Notes: a model not told the origin generated them from the sequence alone. 64,000 nucleotides of DNA from Trichobilharzia regenti (GCA_944472135.2 OX235265.1:44489459-44553458); one strand, 5' to 3'. Positions 9,701 through 21,328 are shown, counted from the first letter of the stretch. Translations and numbers: made by a program.

Positions 9701-12063
9701 GGGTGGTTCTAACAGGCTTTGAAAACGTGGATAAACAAGTGGTGATTTATAAGATTGAATATTTCCACAATGACTGTCACCAGTAGTAGGCGCTACAAGG
9801 GAAAAAATGAAAAAGTCGCCAACAGTAGACAATATCCATCATCCATTAAGATGGGTTTTAAAAAGGTTGTGGTCGGTGAATTGGCCATGTCTCAAGCTAA
9901 AACCACAATCATACTTCAGAGAGATAGGGGGTTAAGCTGGGCTCTCTGAACATATCTAGTGAGACAGTTACACTTCTTGAACCACTTAGATCTCTCTCCC
10001 CATTTAGTCTCAGGAAGAAGTAACACTTGTGATTACTGCGCTGCAAGCACACGACTATCTGGTCCTCCAGCGTGACTACCCAAACCCGATGGCTAGACTC
10101 TTCTTAACGCCATCCCCTATGATATGTCTATGGATGCACTGAACTGGTGACGTTGTTGAAAGAAAATAGAACAACACTGTCGAAAAGCAACTCAGTGACC
10201 AATTTTTGGTAGGTCGTTCCCTCTGATCTCCGTCAGTATATACAAACGGACTTATTGTTGAAGATGCAGTGTCTTAATCTCAGATAAGTTCACCAATTCC
10301 TTCGTTCCCTGAAGATTACACGAAATGGAATATGGCCTAATTCGGCCTTGCATGAATACGATGTTAAAGTCAACCTTGCAACTGTGGTGGAGTTAGCAGT
10401 CTCCTACACCAGTCTGTAATGGGAGCGCTAAGGCTTTCGAAAGTGATTCCAGAGGCGCATAAAGCTTTCAGTCAGAAAAATCAAAAGATTACCCAAAGTT
10501 CAAAAATGTAAAACAACCCCACTAAACCGTTAGTTATTCAAAGAAGGGGGATCGACATAACCAATTTCGAATTTGCAGTTTTAACGTCCTGAATCATATG
10601 GAAACCAATAACGAGCTCGGTAAAATAAATTCTGGACAACTAGGCAGGTTACGGAAATATTTTCGTGGGACCTGACCGTAAATTTATTCTGGTTGGTCTT
10701 TGAACGCGTACGAAATAAAGGGGCCTCAATAATCACCCCACCATTTTATCTGGAGGGGGCATTTGACTCTGGAAACATATAATGCTCTATCAGATTCTGC
10801 TCGGAAATTATCATAGATGAACTCATGCAAAGGATCACGAAATTTTTTTGCAGTATGGAGGACTAGTTAGGGATGATCTTTGTCACAATTCCCCCGTTTT
10901 TCCCGCGATACTTCAAAAGTTCCGAATAAGTTAAACTCCGTAGAAGTGCACTAGCAGTGTTTTTCCCTACTACGATGCCGACCGAAAGTAAAAACCAATG
11001 ATGGGACGTTTATTGAAATACTTCCGATGAGCGCGAAGACTACGAGTGTCGGTGAACACTTAGTCGTTTTTTGTTCGAACTGGTCTCTACTCACCAGGAG
11101 ACAGGAAGTCTTTCACTGCTCAATTGTGTACTGGTTGGCAGAAGATTAGAGAGACACGACTACAAGTATCGTTGTATTTCATAGTAACCTTAATTTACAG
11201 ACTTTGTGACTGATCGACCATCATAAATCTATTTTGCTACCACTTGAATGATAAGCAGCCTTGTTTTCCAACCGTTTTCGTTGCTCTGCGGTTGTTGCAG
11301 TGCATAGTATTCTGCGTATTAGACTTAGTTTTCTGAAACCAGAGATAGGTTCAGGATCTCTGTAATATGGATGCATGACAGTGATGACGAGCCGCCCTCT
11401 GATTGTGTTATTAGGATCATATGAAGTATGTGCAAAGATTTGTTAAGTGGGTGATCTCAATCGTCATGAAACGATTTGAAACAGAGCAAAGCACACGTTA
11501 TCAGGATGATCACACAAGTGCCGCGTCCTAGTAAGAACGAAGACTTAAGGTCAAGGATTATACTTACAACCAACCACAATGCAATTAGGTGGGAGTAAAA
11601 GGGTATTCCTGTTGGTCATCCGTTGCATTATCTTTCGCGACCAATCCCTGTGCGCTACGTGGCCAACCTGAAATTAAACAGGCATGCAATTAAAACATTG
11701 GAAAACCGCCTTACTTACCATGTCTTACACTACTCCTTCCCCCACAGGAACACTGCCCGCAGTACTAGATGACTGTCACTGCACGACTTGCGTGAACTAA
11801 AGTTTGTTGCCGAAAACGTCAACATCTATTGAAGTGTGTGACCGGAATATAAGACGAATTGGGTCCCCAGATCCTACAGGCGCAGTCGCCAAGTTCCTCC
11901 ACTACACCAAACGGTCCTTACCAGTGTTGATAGAATTTAGGAGCCGTTCCCTCAGATGGTGCCTTTTGGATAAATTTTGGGCGTAAAACTCAGATGGTGG
12001 TCCGTATTTCTTTCAGTTTTCTGCTATCCTTGAGCCAATTAATTATTTGAAACTCATTAACGC
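6711..12063. other. 5.3-kb stretch without recognised gene or element
   Basis: Only short open frames (60-100 codons) occur on either strand, and none has a motif I recognise. No LTR-like direct repeat, SINE head or reverse transcriptase box was found. It could be old decayed repeat or intergenic DNA. It is the longest such gap in the window. Confidence 0.4.
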
Positions 12064-12362
12064 CGGCAGAGTCCAGGCTCGCTCAATTAACATCCCCTCT
12101 AACATAGCACTTCAAGCTAGAGAGGGCCATCCTCACCTCCTCGAGCTCCAGGGGCCCGCCAGTGACCGACAGGGCCATGCTTCGGTCATAGGAATCTACT
12201 CCTCGGCTTTTATTCAATAAGCTCCGGATACATATAGCGACCAACAGACCCAGATTCCACCGGTAATCATGACACCGGTTGTAGCCATACGGTTGGTGCC
12301 ACTGTCCCAGCAGAACCGGAACCTGTCACCTTGATCGTCAAACGTTACAGTTTTGGTAGACA
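12064..12362 (-). repeat. 298-bp LTR-like direct repeat, left copy
   Basis: Near-identical to 19013-19310 in the same orientation, apart from one extra A and a few substitutions. Read on the minus strand the unit starts TGTCTACC and contains GAATAAAAGCC, a possible polyadenylation signal. The right copy ends CTCTGCCA, so it has TG...CA ends; here the terminal A is changed. Weaker similarity continues about 12 bp past the TGTCTACC end. No target duplication was found, so LTR identity is inferred. Confidence 0.6.
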
Positions 12363-13258
12363 AATATGGCTCACTAGGTTTAATACCTAACACCCTTAGC
12401 TCCAGCTCACAAGCTCGAGATTTCCGTACGAGGAATGAAGAACGCGTCGCAGTATCCAGTCCTGTTAGAGTGTATCAACTCACGGAAATCTTAAAGAAGC
12501 GAATGAACCGCAAAACTCACAGCATTTCTCTCCTCATGGACGAAGGTGGGCTATGCAACAATTCTGCAGACATATGTGAATTATTCGACAGAGCTTTTGC
12601 AGGTAACTACCTTAAGCCCTCAGTCCAGTTACCTGATACACACCCTGCTACTAATATGGTACAAACCCTCAAAAGCTCAAAAGGTTTTGGTACTGACGGC
12701 ACATCATCATATTTTTACAAATATGGTGGCCCTGACATTCCTCTACTACTGCTTAAAATATTTACAATGACCTTAAAAATACAAACTTACCCTGATATAT
12801 GTAAAACAACATTTATTATGCCTGAACACGAATCTGGCTCGAAAACAGAAGCCAGTAACTACAGGTCGATCAATATCACATGTATCGCATCTAGAATTAT
12901 GAAGAGACTAGTTAAAGATAATCTAATCAAACATATGCTTAGATGTAACATTATAAGTCCGACCCAACATCAATTCCTAAAATCCAGATCTTGTTTAACA
13001 TACTGCTCAGACTTCTTCAATTTTGTGACCAGCAGTCGTGACAGACGGAAACTAGTACTTGTTATATAATTTGACATTTCTAAGACATTTGACCGTGTCG
13101 ACCATTTACTGCTATTACATTAGCTGAACTCCTTAGGAATATGTGACTCATTATTAGGATGACTTAAATCATACCTTAACAACAGGTCCCAAATAGTTAA
13201 ACTCGGAGCTGTAACTTCCAAACCTAGCCCAATCACTTCTGGTGTAGTACATGATAGT

Positions 13259-13496
13259 ATAATAATAATTTTTCCTCCACGTTCCCAGTGCAACATAGGA
13301 CTTCAGTCAAGTGGCTTGAAGTTTCTGTAGCAGTGTTTATTTTTTATGGGATGGGGTTGCTAACCTCATGCCCAACCTTTCCTCTTCACCAGCATTATTT
13401 ATGGCTTGGCGAGGTATAGCAGTGCGTCGGTCGGGGATCGAAACCCGGACCATGTGCATGGATGGCGAGCATCCTAACCGCTGTGCCACCGACACA
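13259..13496 (-). mobile_element. tRNA-headed SINE (family B) inside the LINE reverse transcriptase
   Basis: Minus-strand SINE: box A in CACAGCGGTTAGGATGCTCG, box B GGGTTTCGATCCCC, then a body ending near AAACTTCAAGCCAC. Imperfect 19-bp target duplications, about 17 matches, flank it at 13240-13258 and 13497-13515 (core TGGTGTAGTACA). It splits the GVVQGS box of the surrounding reverse transcriptase. Confidence 0.85.
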
Positions 13497-14188
13497 TGGT
13501 GTAGTACAGGGTAGTGTCATTGGACCCCTCCTATTTACACTATACATCAACGACATATGCGCTTGCTTCCCACATGGGAAACCGTTCATTTTTGCAGATG
13601 CCTAAAAAAAGCTTATACATTCCAATGTGATGACTTAGGATACTTCGAGAATGTAGTGCAGAAGGAATTAGATAAAGTGACTTCTTGGTCATCTTTATGG
13701 AATCTACAACTTAACCTGAACAGATGCGGTTGGATCTGATTCGGCGCACCCTCAAATGACTTGAAATTAACGCTTCGATCTGCTAAACTAACTAAACGCC
13801 GAAGTGTTATTGACTTAGGCCTGAGGTATCTAGTGACTTAACATTCTCTGAGGAAATGACATCACAGACTCGAAAGTCGAGGATGCTCTTAGGATGCATA
13901 CTCAGGAACTTTCACGACAATGAAGCCAAGCTAATTCTGTATAAAACGTGAGCAAGGCCGCTACTAGAATACTGTTCATTTATTATGAGCAGTACTCGCA
14001 CACGTGAAAAGCTAAGGATGGAAAGTATCCAACGACATTTTACCTCCAGACCACCTGGCTACGACTGTAAGAAAAACTACATCTCATGGTGCACGATCCT
14101 AAAACTTGACCCACTTTGGACAAGGCGACTTATTATAAACCTAATATTCTTCTTTAAGGTCCTTCACAAAATATCATTCTCAGACAAC

Positions 14189-14192
14189 AGGG
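14189..14192. repeat. Target-site duplication AGGG, left copy
   Basis: AGGG precedes the TG of the left LTR and recurs at 18094-18097 after the right LTR. With one copy removed, the LINE frame (SDNR to DIQFIQED) is restored. Confidence 0.85.
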
Positions 14193-14673
14193 TGTAGGGG
14201 ACTAATATTAGAGTTCACTAACATTCCAAATATAAAAGTAATAATCCAAGTCAGTGGAGTGTTAAATCACAATATATTACCAAAAATACAGTGACGAGTT
14301 ATAGCAACAAAAAGGATTACTTGGTTATAAAGTATAAGTCCTCGGCTACAAATTAATTATATAATCCACAGGCACGTTAACTGTTTGGACTGCGTCTGCT
14401 GTAGCTGCTGTGTTCCGGTTGTAGAAATGTCTTCGGTTGAAAGTAGTAGGCTCCTACAATAAATCCGAAGTATACAACACGGTGTGAGTGGAGCAAGTAA
14501 GCAGAAGTGACCAGGGAGAAGACGAAGTCTCCAACAGCAGAGTGTATTTTTCAATTGTACACGGAAGTTATGTATATTTCAACAAGAAGCGTTTTAAACA
14601 AAAATTATGTACAATATCTCGAATTTATACAAGTAACCAAAAAGTGTACAATCACATTGTTACGTACTCAACA
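14193..14673 (-). repeat. 3' LTR of the deleted gypsy element
   Basis: Starts TGTTGAGTACGTAAC on the minus strand and ends CTACA. It is preceded on the minus strand by the AGGGGGGAG polypurine tract. Open frames within it are also found in the other LTR and are not genes. Confidence 0.85.
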
Positions 14674-15147
14674 CGGCTCCCCCCTAGAGGTCCGGAGAGA
14701 CAACCGGAAAATGATAAGTAAAACTATGAAGTAAATAATAATAGTAATAGCAACTTTTGGATAAAAATAGGGATATATTACAACATGCATAAACGCGAGA
14801 AGGTATGTGAGTCATGTAAAGTCTGAAAGCATATACAATTGGTTCAGCAATAAAAATTGAAATAGAAAGTCATGTCACTTAAATTTGCACTAACCATGAA
14901 CATAGATTTTTAATGTATAAAGAAAAATATGTAAATACACAGTAATTAAGGAGGGGAAAGAAACATTAAAAAAATATGGATTAAAGATCAATAGTTTTTG
15001 GAAAGGACACTACCTGTTTTTTCGGTGAGGTACATATAAATAAATAATAGTGATAGTAACATCAAAGTTTACGACGAAATACTAACCGTCATGATGATAA
15101 TGTCTAAACGAAAAAGATAATAATAATTTTTAATTATTTTTCTTTTG

Positions 15148-17604
15148 TTAGTCCTCAAAATGAACGTAGCGAGCCGGTTTACTGATTTGCCGACCACTAC
15201 GTGTGTGATATGGAGGGAGGATAAGACTTGGTGCCGGTGGAGGGGATTCGGATGTTTGATTATTTGATTGCGCAGCTGCCGATGTAGATTCGAAGTCGTT
15301 GTCGGTGTATGCGGGTTTGATTCGATCAATTGAAACAGTCTCTCGTCTTCCATTCTTGTTCACTGTAAAGTGTTTGTCTGAACGTTTAATAACTTGAAAG
15401 GGTCCTTCGTATGGAGGTTGCAATCCTTTTCTGATGGCGTCGACTCGAATGAAGACGAATTTGCAAGTTTGTAGATGTTTGTTGATCTGATCTCTTCGGG
15501 GAGATTGTCGAGGTGCTGTTGGTTGAAGTTGAAGCATTTGTCTAGTTAATCGGTTAGTGAAGTCGGCAATGTTCACGTCTGTGGAATCGGCTGAGGGGAC
15601 TAGCTGTCCAGGCAAGGTTAGGTTGGTGCCATAGACAAGTTGAGCCGGTGTACATCCTAAATCTTCTTTGATAGTAGAACGGATACCAAGTAAAATCAAA
15701 GGTAAGTATTCACTCCACTTAGATGTATCATTCTGCGCCATCAGGGAGCTTTTCAGTTGTCTGTGGAATCTTTCCACTAGACCATTCGCTGCCGGATGAT
15801 AGGCTGTTGTGGAGATATGTTTCACTCCCAGAAGTCTCGTCAGTTCGCGAAAGAGTGTCGATTGGAATTGAGGACCGCGGTCGGATGTAATAGTAGTTGG
15901 TACACCGTAGTTTGACACCCAACGGTCGAGAAAAACTAAAGCAACGTTTTCAGCAGATATGTCGTTTAAGGGGCATGCAATAGCCCAACGAGTAAATCTA
16001 TCAATCGCTGTCAGGATATGTGTATATCCCCTTGATGTTGGCAATGGTCCCACGATATCTATATGGATATGCTGAAATCTCCTTTCGGGTAATTTAAACG
16101 TCTTCGGGGTTGTAATAGTGTGGCGGTGTACTTTGGAGCATTGGCATTGGATACATTCTCGTGCCCATCTCCGAATGTCAGAGTTCATTTTAGGCCACAC
16201 GAAGCGTTCGCTGATCAGTCTGACCGTGGCGCGTACTCCAGGGTGAGAAAGCGAATGTAAATGTTCGAACAATGCTTTTCGGCAACTGAGAGGGACAAAT
16301 GGACGATTAGTTCCGGTAGATACATCGCAGACTATGGTTGCATCTGATAAGGGGATAGGCACATCTTTGAGCTGTAAGGAAGAGTTTCTGCGGCAGGTTT
16401 GGAGTTCAACGTCATCTCTTTGTAATTGAGCCATACGATCAAGACTGATGTCTACCGACGTTTGGAGCTGGTTAATGTCACTTCTTGAAAGAGAATCGGC
16501 TACCACGTTCGCATCCCCTTTGATGTACTGAATGTCGGTTGAGAATTGGGAGATATAATCCAACTGTCTGGCTTCTCTAGGGGAGTGTTTATCGAGTGAA
16601 GTAGTGAAAGCATGACACAGGGGCTTGTGGTCAGTAAAAATAGTGAAATGCCGGCCCTGTAGTAAGTAACTGAAATGTTTAACTGCTAGGTAGATGGCTA
16701 ACAGTTCTCTGCCAAAGGTACTGTAACGAGTTTGCGCAGGTTCCAATTTCTTGGAGAAGAAAGCAAGTGGAGTGATGTCATTATTGAACTTTTGTTGTAA
16801 AACTGCTCCCACTGCTACCTGCGATGCATCTGTACATAAAATAAGTGAAGCTTCTGGGTTGATATGAGATAACATTACAACGTTGGATAAGGCATCTTTT
16901 GCATTATTAAATGCTGCTTTTGCTTCTTCAGACCACTGAAATTTCTTCGAATTGCATCTAAGTAGGTCGGTCAGTGGCTGAACTATGGAGGCACATGATG
17001 GAATAAAACGTCGGTAGAAGTTGAACATCCCGAGAAAACGTCTAAGTTTCTTTAAGGAATCAGGTTCGGGAAAGTTCTTAATAGTTTCTATCTTATCTTC
17101 GGTAGGTCTGATGCCTTCGGCAGTTATTCGATGTCCTAAGAATTCAATGGAAGGGGAACCAAAAATACATTTCTTTGGATTGATAACAACTCCAAATTGT
17201 TCAAACCTTTGAAATAACAGGCTTAAGTGTTGCATATGTTCTTCCATCGATGAGCTGGCGATTAAGACATCGTCGATATATACAAAGACGAAATCAAGAC
17301 CTTGGGTAACTTGGTCCATAAAACGCTGAAATGTTTGAGCAGCATTCTTTAGTCCGAAAGGCATTCTCAAGAATTCGAATAATCCAAAAGGCGTGATAAT
17401 TGCTGTTTTTGCAATGTCTTCTGGAGCGACTGGTATTTGATGATATGCCCTGACCAAGTCAACTTTAGTAAAAATGGTCTTTCCATGTAAGTTCAAGGAG
17501 AAATCGTGGAGATGAGGTATAGGATAACGATCTGGGACCGTAGCGTTATTCAAAGCGCGATAATCTCCACATGGTCGCCAGTCATGATTAGTTTTAGGTA
17601 CCAT
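15148..17604 (-). CDS. pol: Gypsy Pol fragment: reverse transcriptase, RNase H and integrase, 818 aa
   Basis: An open polyprotein frame whose real N-terminus has been deleted; it reads in from the LTR junction before Met 1. Domains in order: RT with Asp 49 (TKVDL) and YIDD at 109-112; RNase H with Asp 259 (CTDAS), Glu 300 (GRELL), Asp 325 (TDHKPL) and Asp 370 (VADSLSR); integrase zinc finger His 450, His 454, Cys 484, Cys 487; integrase core Asp 516 (HIDIVGP), Asp 575 (TSDRGPQF) and Glu 611 (GLVERF), a D-D-35-E spacing; then a GPY/F module ([10 protein letters not shown]). All catalytic residues are present. With no gag, protease or RT N-terminus it cannot act alone, but the integrase part could still be translated. 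It ends 475 bp before the 3' LTR. Confidence 0.92.
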   Translation of the reverse strand: MVPKTNHDWRPCGDYRALNNATVPDRYPIPHLHDFSLNLHGKTIFTKVDLVRAYHQIPVAPEDIAKTAIITPFGLFEFLRMPFGLKNAAQTFQRFMDQVTQGLDFVFVYIDDVLIASSSMEEHMQHLSLLFQRFEQFGVVINPKKCIFGSPSIEFLGHRITAEGIRPTEDKIETIKNFPEPDSLKKLRRFLGMFNFYRRFIPSCASIVQPLTDLLRCNSKKFQWSEEAKAAFNNAKDALSNVVMLSHINPEASLILCTDASQVAVGAVLQQKFNNDITPLAFFSKKLEPAQTRYSTFGRELLAIYLAVKHFSYLLQGRHFTIFTDHKPLCHAFTTSLDKHSPREARQLDYISQFSTDIQYIKGDANVVADSLSRSDINQLQTSVDISLDRMAQLQRDDVELQTCRRNSSLQLKDVPIPLSDATIVCDVSTGTNRPFVPLSCRKALFEHLHSLSHPGVRATVRLISERFVWPKMNSDIRRWARECIQCQCSKVHRHTITTPKTFKLPERRFQHIHIDIVGPLPTSRGYTHILTAIDRFTRWAIACPLNDISAENVALVFLDRWVSNYGVPTTITSDRGPQFQSTLFRELTRLLGVKHISTTAYHPAANGLVERFHRQLKSSLMAQNDTSKWSEYLPLILLGIRSTIKEDLGCTPAQLVYGTNLTLPGQLVPSADSTDVNIADFTNRLTRQMLQLQPTAPRQSPRRDQINKHLQTCKFVFIRVDAIRKGLQPPYEGPFQVIKRSDKHFTVNKNGRRETVSIDRIKPAYTDNDFESTSAAAQSNNQTSESPPPAPSLILPPYHTRSGRQISKPARYVHFED

Positions 17605-17612
17605 GTGCAGAG

Positions 17613-18093
17613 GTAGGGGGACTAATATTAGAGTTCACTAACATTCCAAATATAAAAGTAATAATCCAAGTCAGTGGAGTGTTAAATCACAATATATTAC
17701 CAAAAATACAGTGACGAGCTATAGCAACAAAAAGGATTACTTGGTTATAAAGTATAAGTCCTCGGCTACAAATTAATTATATAATCCACAGGCACGTTAA
17801 CTGTTTGGACTGCGTCTGCTGTAGCTGCTGTGTTCCGGTTGTAGAAATGTCTTCGGTTGAAAGTAGTAGGCTCCTACAATAAATCCGAAGTATACAACAC
17901 GGTGTGAGTGGAGCAAGTAAGCAGAAGGGACCAGGGAGAAGACGAAGTCTCCAACAGCAGAGTGTATTTTTCAATTGTACACGGAAGTTATGTATATTTC
18001 AACAAGAAGCGTTTTAAACAAAAATTATGTACAATATCTCGAATTTATACAAGTAACCAAAAAGTGTACAATCAGATTGTTACGTACTCAACA
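17613..18093 (-). repeat. 5' LTR of the deleted gypsy element
   Basis: About 99% identical by eye to 14193-14673. On its inner side it abuts pol with no primer-binding site, which marks the deletion junction near 17606-17613. Confidence 0.85.
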
Positions 18094-18097
18094 AGGG

Positions 18098-18363
18098 ACA
18101 TACAATTCATACAAGAAGACTCCTACCATCTGCGCAACCAAACTTGCACAGTGACAACTCATGCCTTTAAGTCAACACTCCGTGAAAACTTCTTCACAGT
18201 CACGTATTCTAAAATATGGAATAGCCTGTCTCTAGATGTCAGAACTCGCTCTACGGTTACAAGCTTAAAACGCTCTCTATACATACTGTTTCACTCTACT
18301 GATTATATTAATAAACTATTTATTCCTAGAACGAAACAACTATTAGTCTACTACAGCACCTAA
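18098..18363 (+). pseudogene. C-terminal end of the Jockey/CR1-like LINE ORF2
   Basis: Continues the LINE frame interrupted at 14192: DIQFIQEDSYHLRNQ, then LRENFFTVTYSKIWNSL and TVTSLKRSLYILF. This is the usual C-terminal R-x-FF...WN-x-L...FK-x-x-L pattern of these LINEs, ending at TAA 18361-18363. Confidence 0.8.
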
Positions 18364-18610
18364 AAACGCGCTTCAATACCCTTAGCACTCTAAAAACTAT
18401 AAATAAACTAGTAGCATGGATGCATAAAGACTTAGTACGGAACATACAGGATTAGTTTACCCTTAGAAATAGGACCTTTCACTCCATTACAACCTTCAAT
18501 AGCTTGCTATATAAACTCTTTCATCCCAATGACTATCCCAACCAGACCGCACCACTTATTTCTAAAACGCATCAATTATTAGAACACTATAACGCTTAGA
18601 CTCATTATTA
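18364..18610 (+). pseudogene. Partial second copy of the LINE C-terminus / 3' flank
   Basis: About 100 bp after the stop, the sequence at 18472-18600 again encodes a SLLYKLFHPNDY...SKTHQLLEHY ending. It resembles SLYILFHSTDY...RTKQLLVYY at 18270-18360. Either the 3' end was duplicated in tandem or two related LINE ends lie side by side. Confidence 0.5.
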
Positions 18611-19012
18611 TATATTTTGACACTAAATAAACTCTAAGGCTTCGTACAAAAACCTGAAAACACAACTACAATATAGGTAAATGTTTACTAAGGTATAATA
18701 TACAATTGACATAAACATTTATATATGAATGTAACATTAATGTTCTTTTCGTGTTCACATACTTCATCATTCTGGTATTCTGTTGCTGCACCTACTCTTC
18801 TATTTACCTTCTGACCGAGGTCGAACAACCCTCCATTTAAAAAGAAATGAAGCTGGAATCCAGACCATTTAATTCATAACCACTCAAATTCCATGAACGA
18901 TCTAATGCTACAATTTGAAGACATTGGCTAACGTTCTGAAATAGAGAAGCAACTGGTTTTCAAACAGTTTTCAATATCTTACATACAATATCTTACTTTC
19001 AACATCTTACCC
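18611..19012. other. AT-rich sequence without recognised feature
   Basis: Nothing recognised. It may be the LINE 3' untranslated tail or its former flank, since it lies between the LINE ORF end and the right 298-bp repeat. Confidence 0.35.
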
Positions 19013-19310
19013 TGGCAGAGTCCAGGCTCGCTCAATTAACATCCCCTCTAACATAGCACTTCAAGCTAGAGAGGGCCATCCTCACCTCCTCGAGCTCCAG
19101 GGGCCCGCCAGTGACCGACAGGGCCATGCTTCGGTCATAGGAATCTACTCCTCGGCTTTTATTCAATAAGCTCCGGATACATATAGCGACCAACAGACCC
19201 AGATTCCACCGGTATCATGACACCGGTTGTAGCCATACGGTTGGTGCCACTGTCCCAGCAGAACCGGAATCTGTCACCTTGATCGTCAAACGTTACAGTT
19301 TTGGTAGACA
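19013..19310 (-). repeat. 298-bp LTR-like direct repeat, right copy
   Basis: Starts TGGCAGAG and ends GGTAGACA on the plus strand, that is TG...CA in either orientation. It lies just left of the decayed minus-strand gypsy pol (20.1-22.6 kb) and could be its 3' LTR, but no polypurine tract or target duplication supports this. Confidence 0.6.
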
Positions 19311-20100
19311 CATACGGTTCAGTATGAAGGATCAGCGCATTGGTAGTTGTCCATAGTTACTTCCGCCGTTTAGCTTGAGCTTATTTGAATTTCCTGTCTT
19401 TGATATTCAGAGCACCGGGCGGAAATCTCATTGCGTCATGACTGGGCAGTGGACGCCGCGATGATTTGTTTTAATTAAACAGCCGGACTCCCATGGTCCG
19501 TGCCAGTCTGAAGTTAGCCGTTAAGCGCCAAATGATAGAAGCACAGACTCTTGACACAACGCAGAGCAAATCCACATGCGTTGCTCACCATACAACTATA
19601 ATAGCTAAAGGCGCCCACGATCGACCACGGTCAGGGTCCAGTAACTCCATAACAATGCCCACAGAAGGACACAAAACAGCAAAGAAACCAGTCTTCAACT
19701 AAACCTTCAGGTATCTGATCTCGGCCTGTGTGACTTGACCCCTAAAGCCAGTGCCTCCTTCGAGGTTACGGATCCAATTTGCAGACCTCCATTATATACA
19801 CTGTTCAAATGGCGGAGGCTGTTCACCTCGGAGACCTGGTACAGGTATAAGCATTGCCTGCCACAAAAATTATGCCGCCTGGCTCGAATTTTCAAGGGCC
19901 GACAGGAGCGTTCCGGATCCCACGAGAAGCGAAGGCTAACCACATATCTCCTAACAAACCGATTACAGGGTGTGAATGCGCTCCTTAAGTGGCACCACCT
20001 TGTCTCCTGGCTCCACGGGGGATCCATGAGCCCTCCTATCACAGCATTTCTTCTGATACCACTGGTTTGTTCGAAGCATATCCCCAGTCATATAGTGTAA
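19311..20100. other. Unassigned sequence left of the decayed gypsy pol
   Basis: A minus-strand frame of 111 codons at 19707-20042 is open but without recognised motif. It could be the eroded C-terminus or 3' region of the neighbouring gypsy pol. Base composition here is less AT-rich than in most of the window. Confidence 0.35.
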
Positions 20101-20721
20101 TTTCTCCAGGCTTCATCTCAGTCTGATTACGTGTTCTGATGCAGTCAGTGTGCCATTCCTAGCATGTTTGAAGTCAGGTCAAGTGGCAGCCGGGGTTCTT
20201 TTCCTGTGATCCTTCAATGAAGTGTTTGACGCGCAGCCTTGTGAATGCTTGCTCTACACGCCATTAAGCACCGCAAAAGTGATCAGACCCATTTCCTAGG
20301 GTTTTCTGGGCCCACTGACACCTGCAAAAGTGATTTAATTATCCGACTGGTGCGTTCAACTAAACTATTTCCCTGTGGATTGTGTGCAGTACTGCGTGAT
20401 TTCCGGACACTGATTATGCGGCAGTTCGCCGATCACGATGCTTTCAAATTTGGATCCTAGATCTAAGTGCAGCCGAAGTGGTGCTCCCCAGCGGCTGACC
20501 CAGTGGTCGATAAATGATCCCGTGATGGTTACAGCATCAATTCAGGGAATCGTGATGGCCTCCCAACACTCGGCAAAATGGTCTACCATGACTCAAATAT
20601 AGTTATTATTTCTGCAGGTTACTGGAAGAGGCCCAACTAAGTTTGTTTGCACTAAGTCATTTAGATGGCCAGTCACGGAAATCTGCCATATCCTTTCGCT
20701 GATGAGGCTAACAATAACGTC

Positions 20722-21086
20722 TGTCAGCCAACTCTCATAAACTGTCAATGTCCAGCTCTTACTACGCTGGACCAAACGCTGTCCCTGGAAGACTTTCAGA
20801 AACAATTTGTAATAACCAACGCGAAAAACCAGAACACAGATTGGCGACTCGAGAATCCTTTATTCTTACACCAATATGTAACCAACAATAAGGTTATTAT
20901 ACACAAAGTCTAAGAATAAATGTTATAACAATAAATCACGATAATACTTCTGATAGTTTTTTGTCTTCCACTGAACGGCGAACGATGAGACGATGACTGC
21001 TGAATTGATGACTCCCTCAAAAAATATAGAGTTGGGTTTTAGCAGACAACAATAAATTGATCGTTCAACCTTCAACTACATTGACA
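20722..21086 (-). repeat. Solo LTR of the BEL-type family, with target duplication ACGTC
   Basis: 365 bp on the minus strand, starting TGTCAATGTAGTTGAAGG and ending TTGGCTGACA. It is clearly related to the 2647-3004 LTR (shared ACGATCAATT, CAGTCATCGTCTCATCG and others). ACGTC flanks it at 20717-20721 and 21087-21091. Two LTRs recombined out the interior after insertion into the gypsy integrase. Confidence 0.88.
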
Positions 21087-21328
21087 ACGTCCTTTAGCTG
21101 CCTCTATCACTTTTCCCGAGCCCACTTGGACTAATTGCTGGTGTATTGACAACAATACCGTGGGTTGTGCCGACTGTGGGGTCGCAAAGCGGTGGGTATG
21201 CGTGCCAACGTTGGTAGTGGGGAATATCATTGACAATTTAGAGAGACAACAAACATCGCGTTTCCCATCCCAGCTTAATTATCTCCTGGACTGTCCGTCG
21301 TTTGCTTCCACTTCGAACACGTTCTCAA

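Larger units (their letters stand above)
12363..14192 (+). pseudogene. Decayed Jockey/CR1-like LINE reverse transcriptase, 5' part
   Basis: Plus-strand non-LTR reverse transcriptase without its endonuclease. An open frame to 13069 carries SSKGFGTDGTSSYFYKY, NYRSINITCIASRIMKRLVKDNL and QHQFLKSRSCL, the usual fingers-region motifs. After a stop, the sequence encodes the DISKTFDRVDHLL catalytic A box. A SINE then interrupts box B (GVVQGSVIGPLLFTLYIND) at 13259-13496. Next is a FADA version of the YADD box, so a catalytic Asp is lost, and then the thumb region up to ISFSDNR at 14192. There the gypsy element is inserted. The protein resumes at 18098. Several stops and frameshifts make it a pseudogene. 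Confidence 0.8.
14193..18093 (-). mobile_element. Ty3/gypsy LTR retrotransposon, internally deleted
   Basis: A 3.9-kb minus-strand element with LTRs of about 481 bp at both ends (14193-14673 and 17613-18093), flanked by AGGG. I count about four differences between the LTRs, including G-run length. The tract AGGGGGGAG directly before the 3' LTR (about 14679-14687) is a good polypurine tract. The pol frame joins the 5' LTR directly at a short CCT-type microhomology. Primer-binding site, gag, protease and the first part of RT are therefore deleted, while RT core, RNase H and integrase remain open. The GPY/F-type C-terminus is typical of gypsy. The exact schistosome family is not determined. Confidence 0.9.

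Noticed and set aside
13430..13500. tRNA gene suggested by box A and box B
   Set aside because: The head is part of a repeated SINE (also at 34552, 41138, 48770, 52695, 54004, 56826) and does not form a cloverleaf with acceptor-stem pairing that I could see.
14357..14734. Short open frames in the gypsy LTR
   Set aside because: The same frames occur in both LTR copies (14193-14673, 17613-18093) and lack protein-like features.
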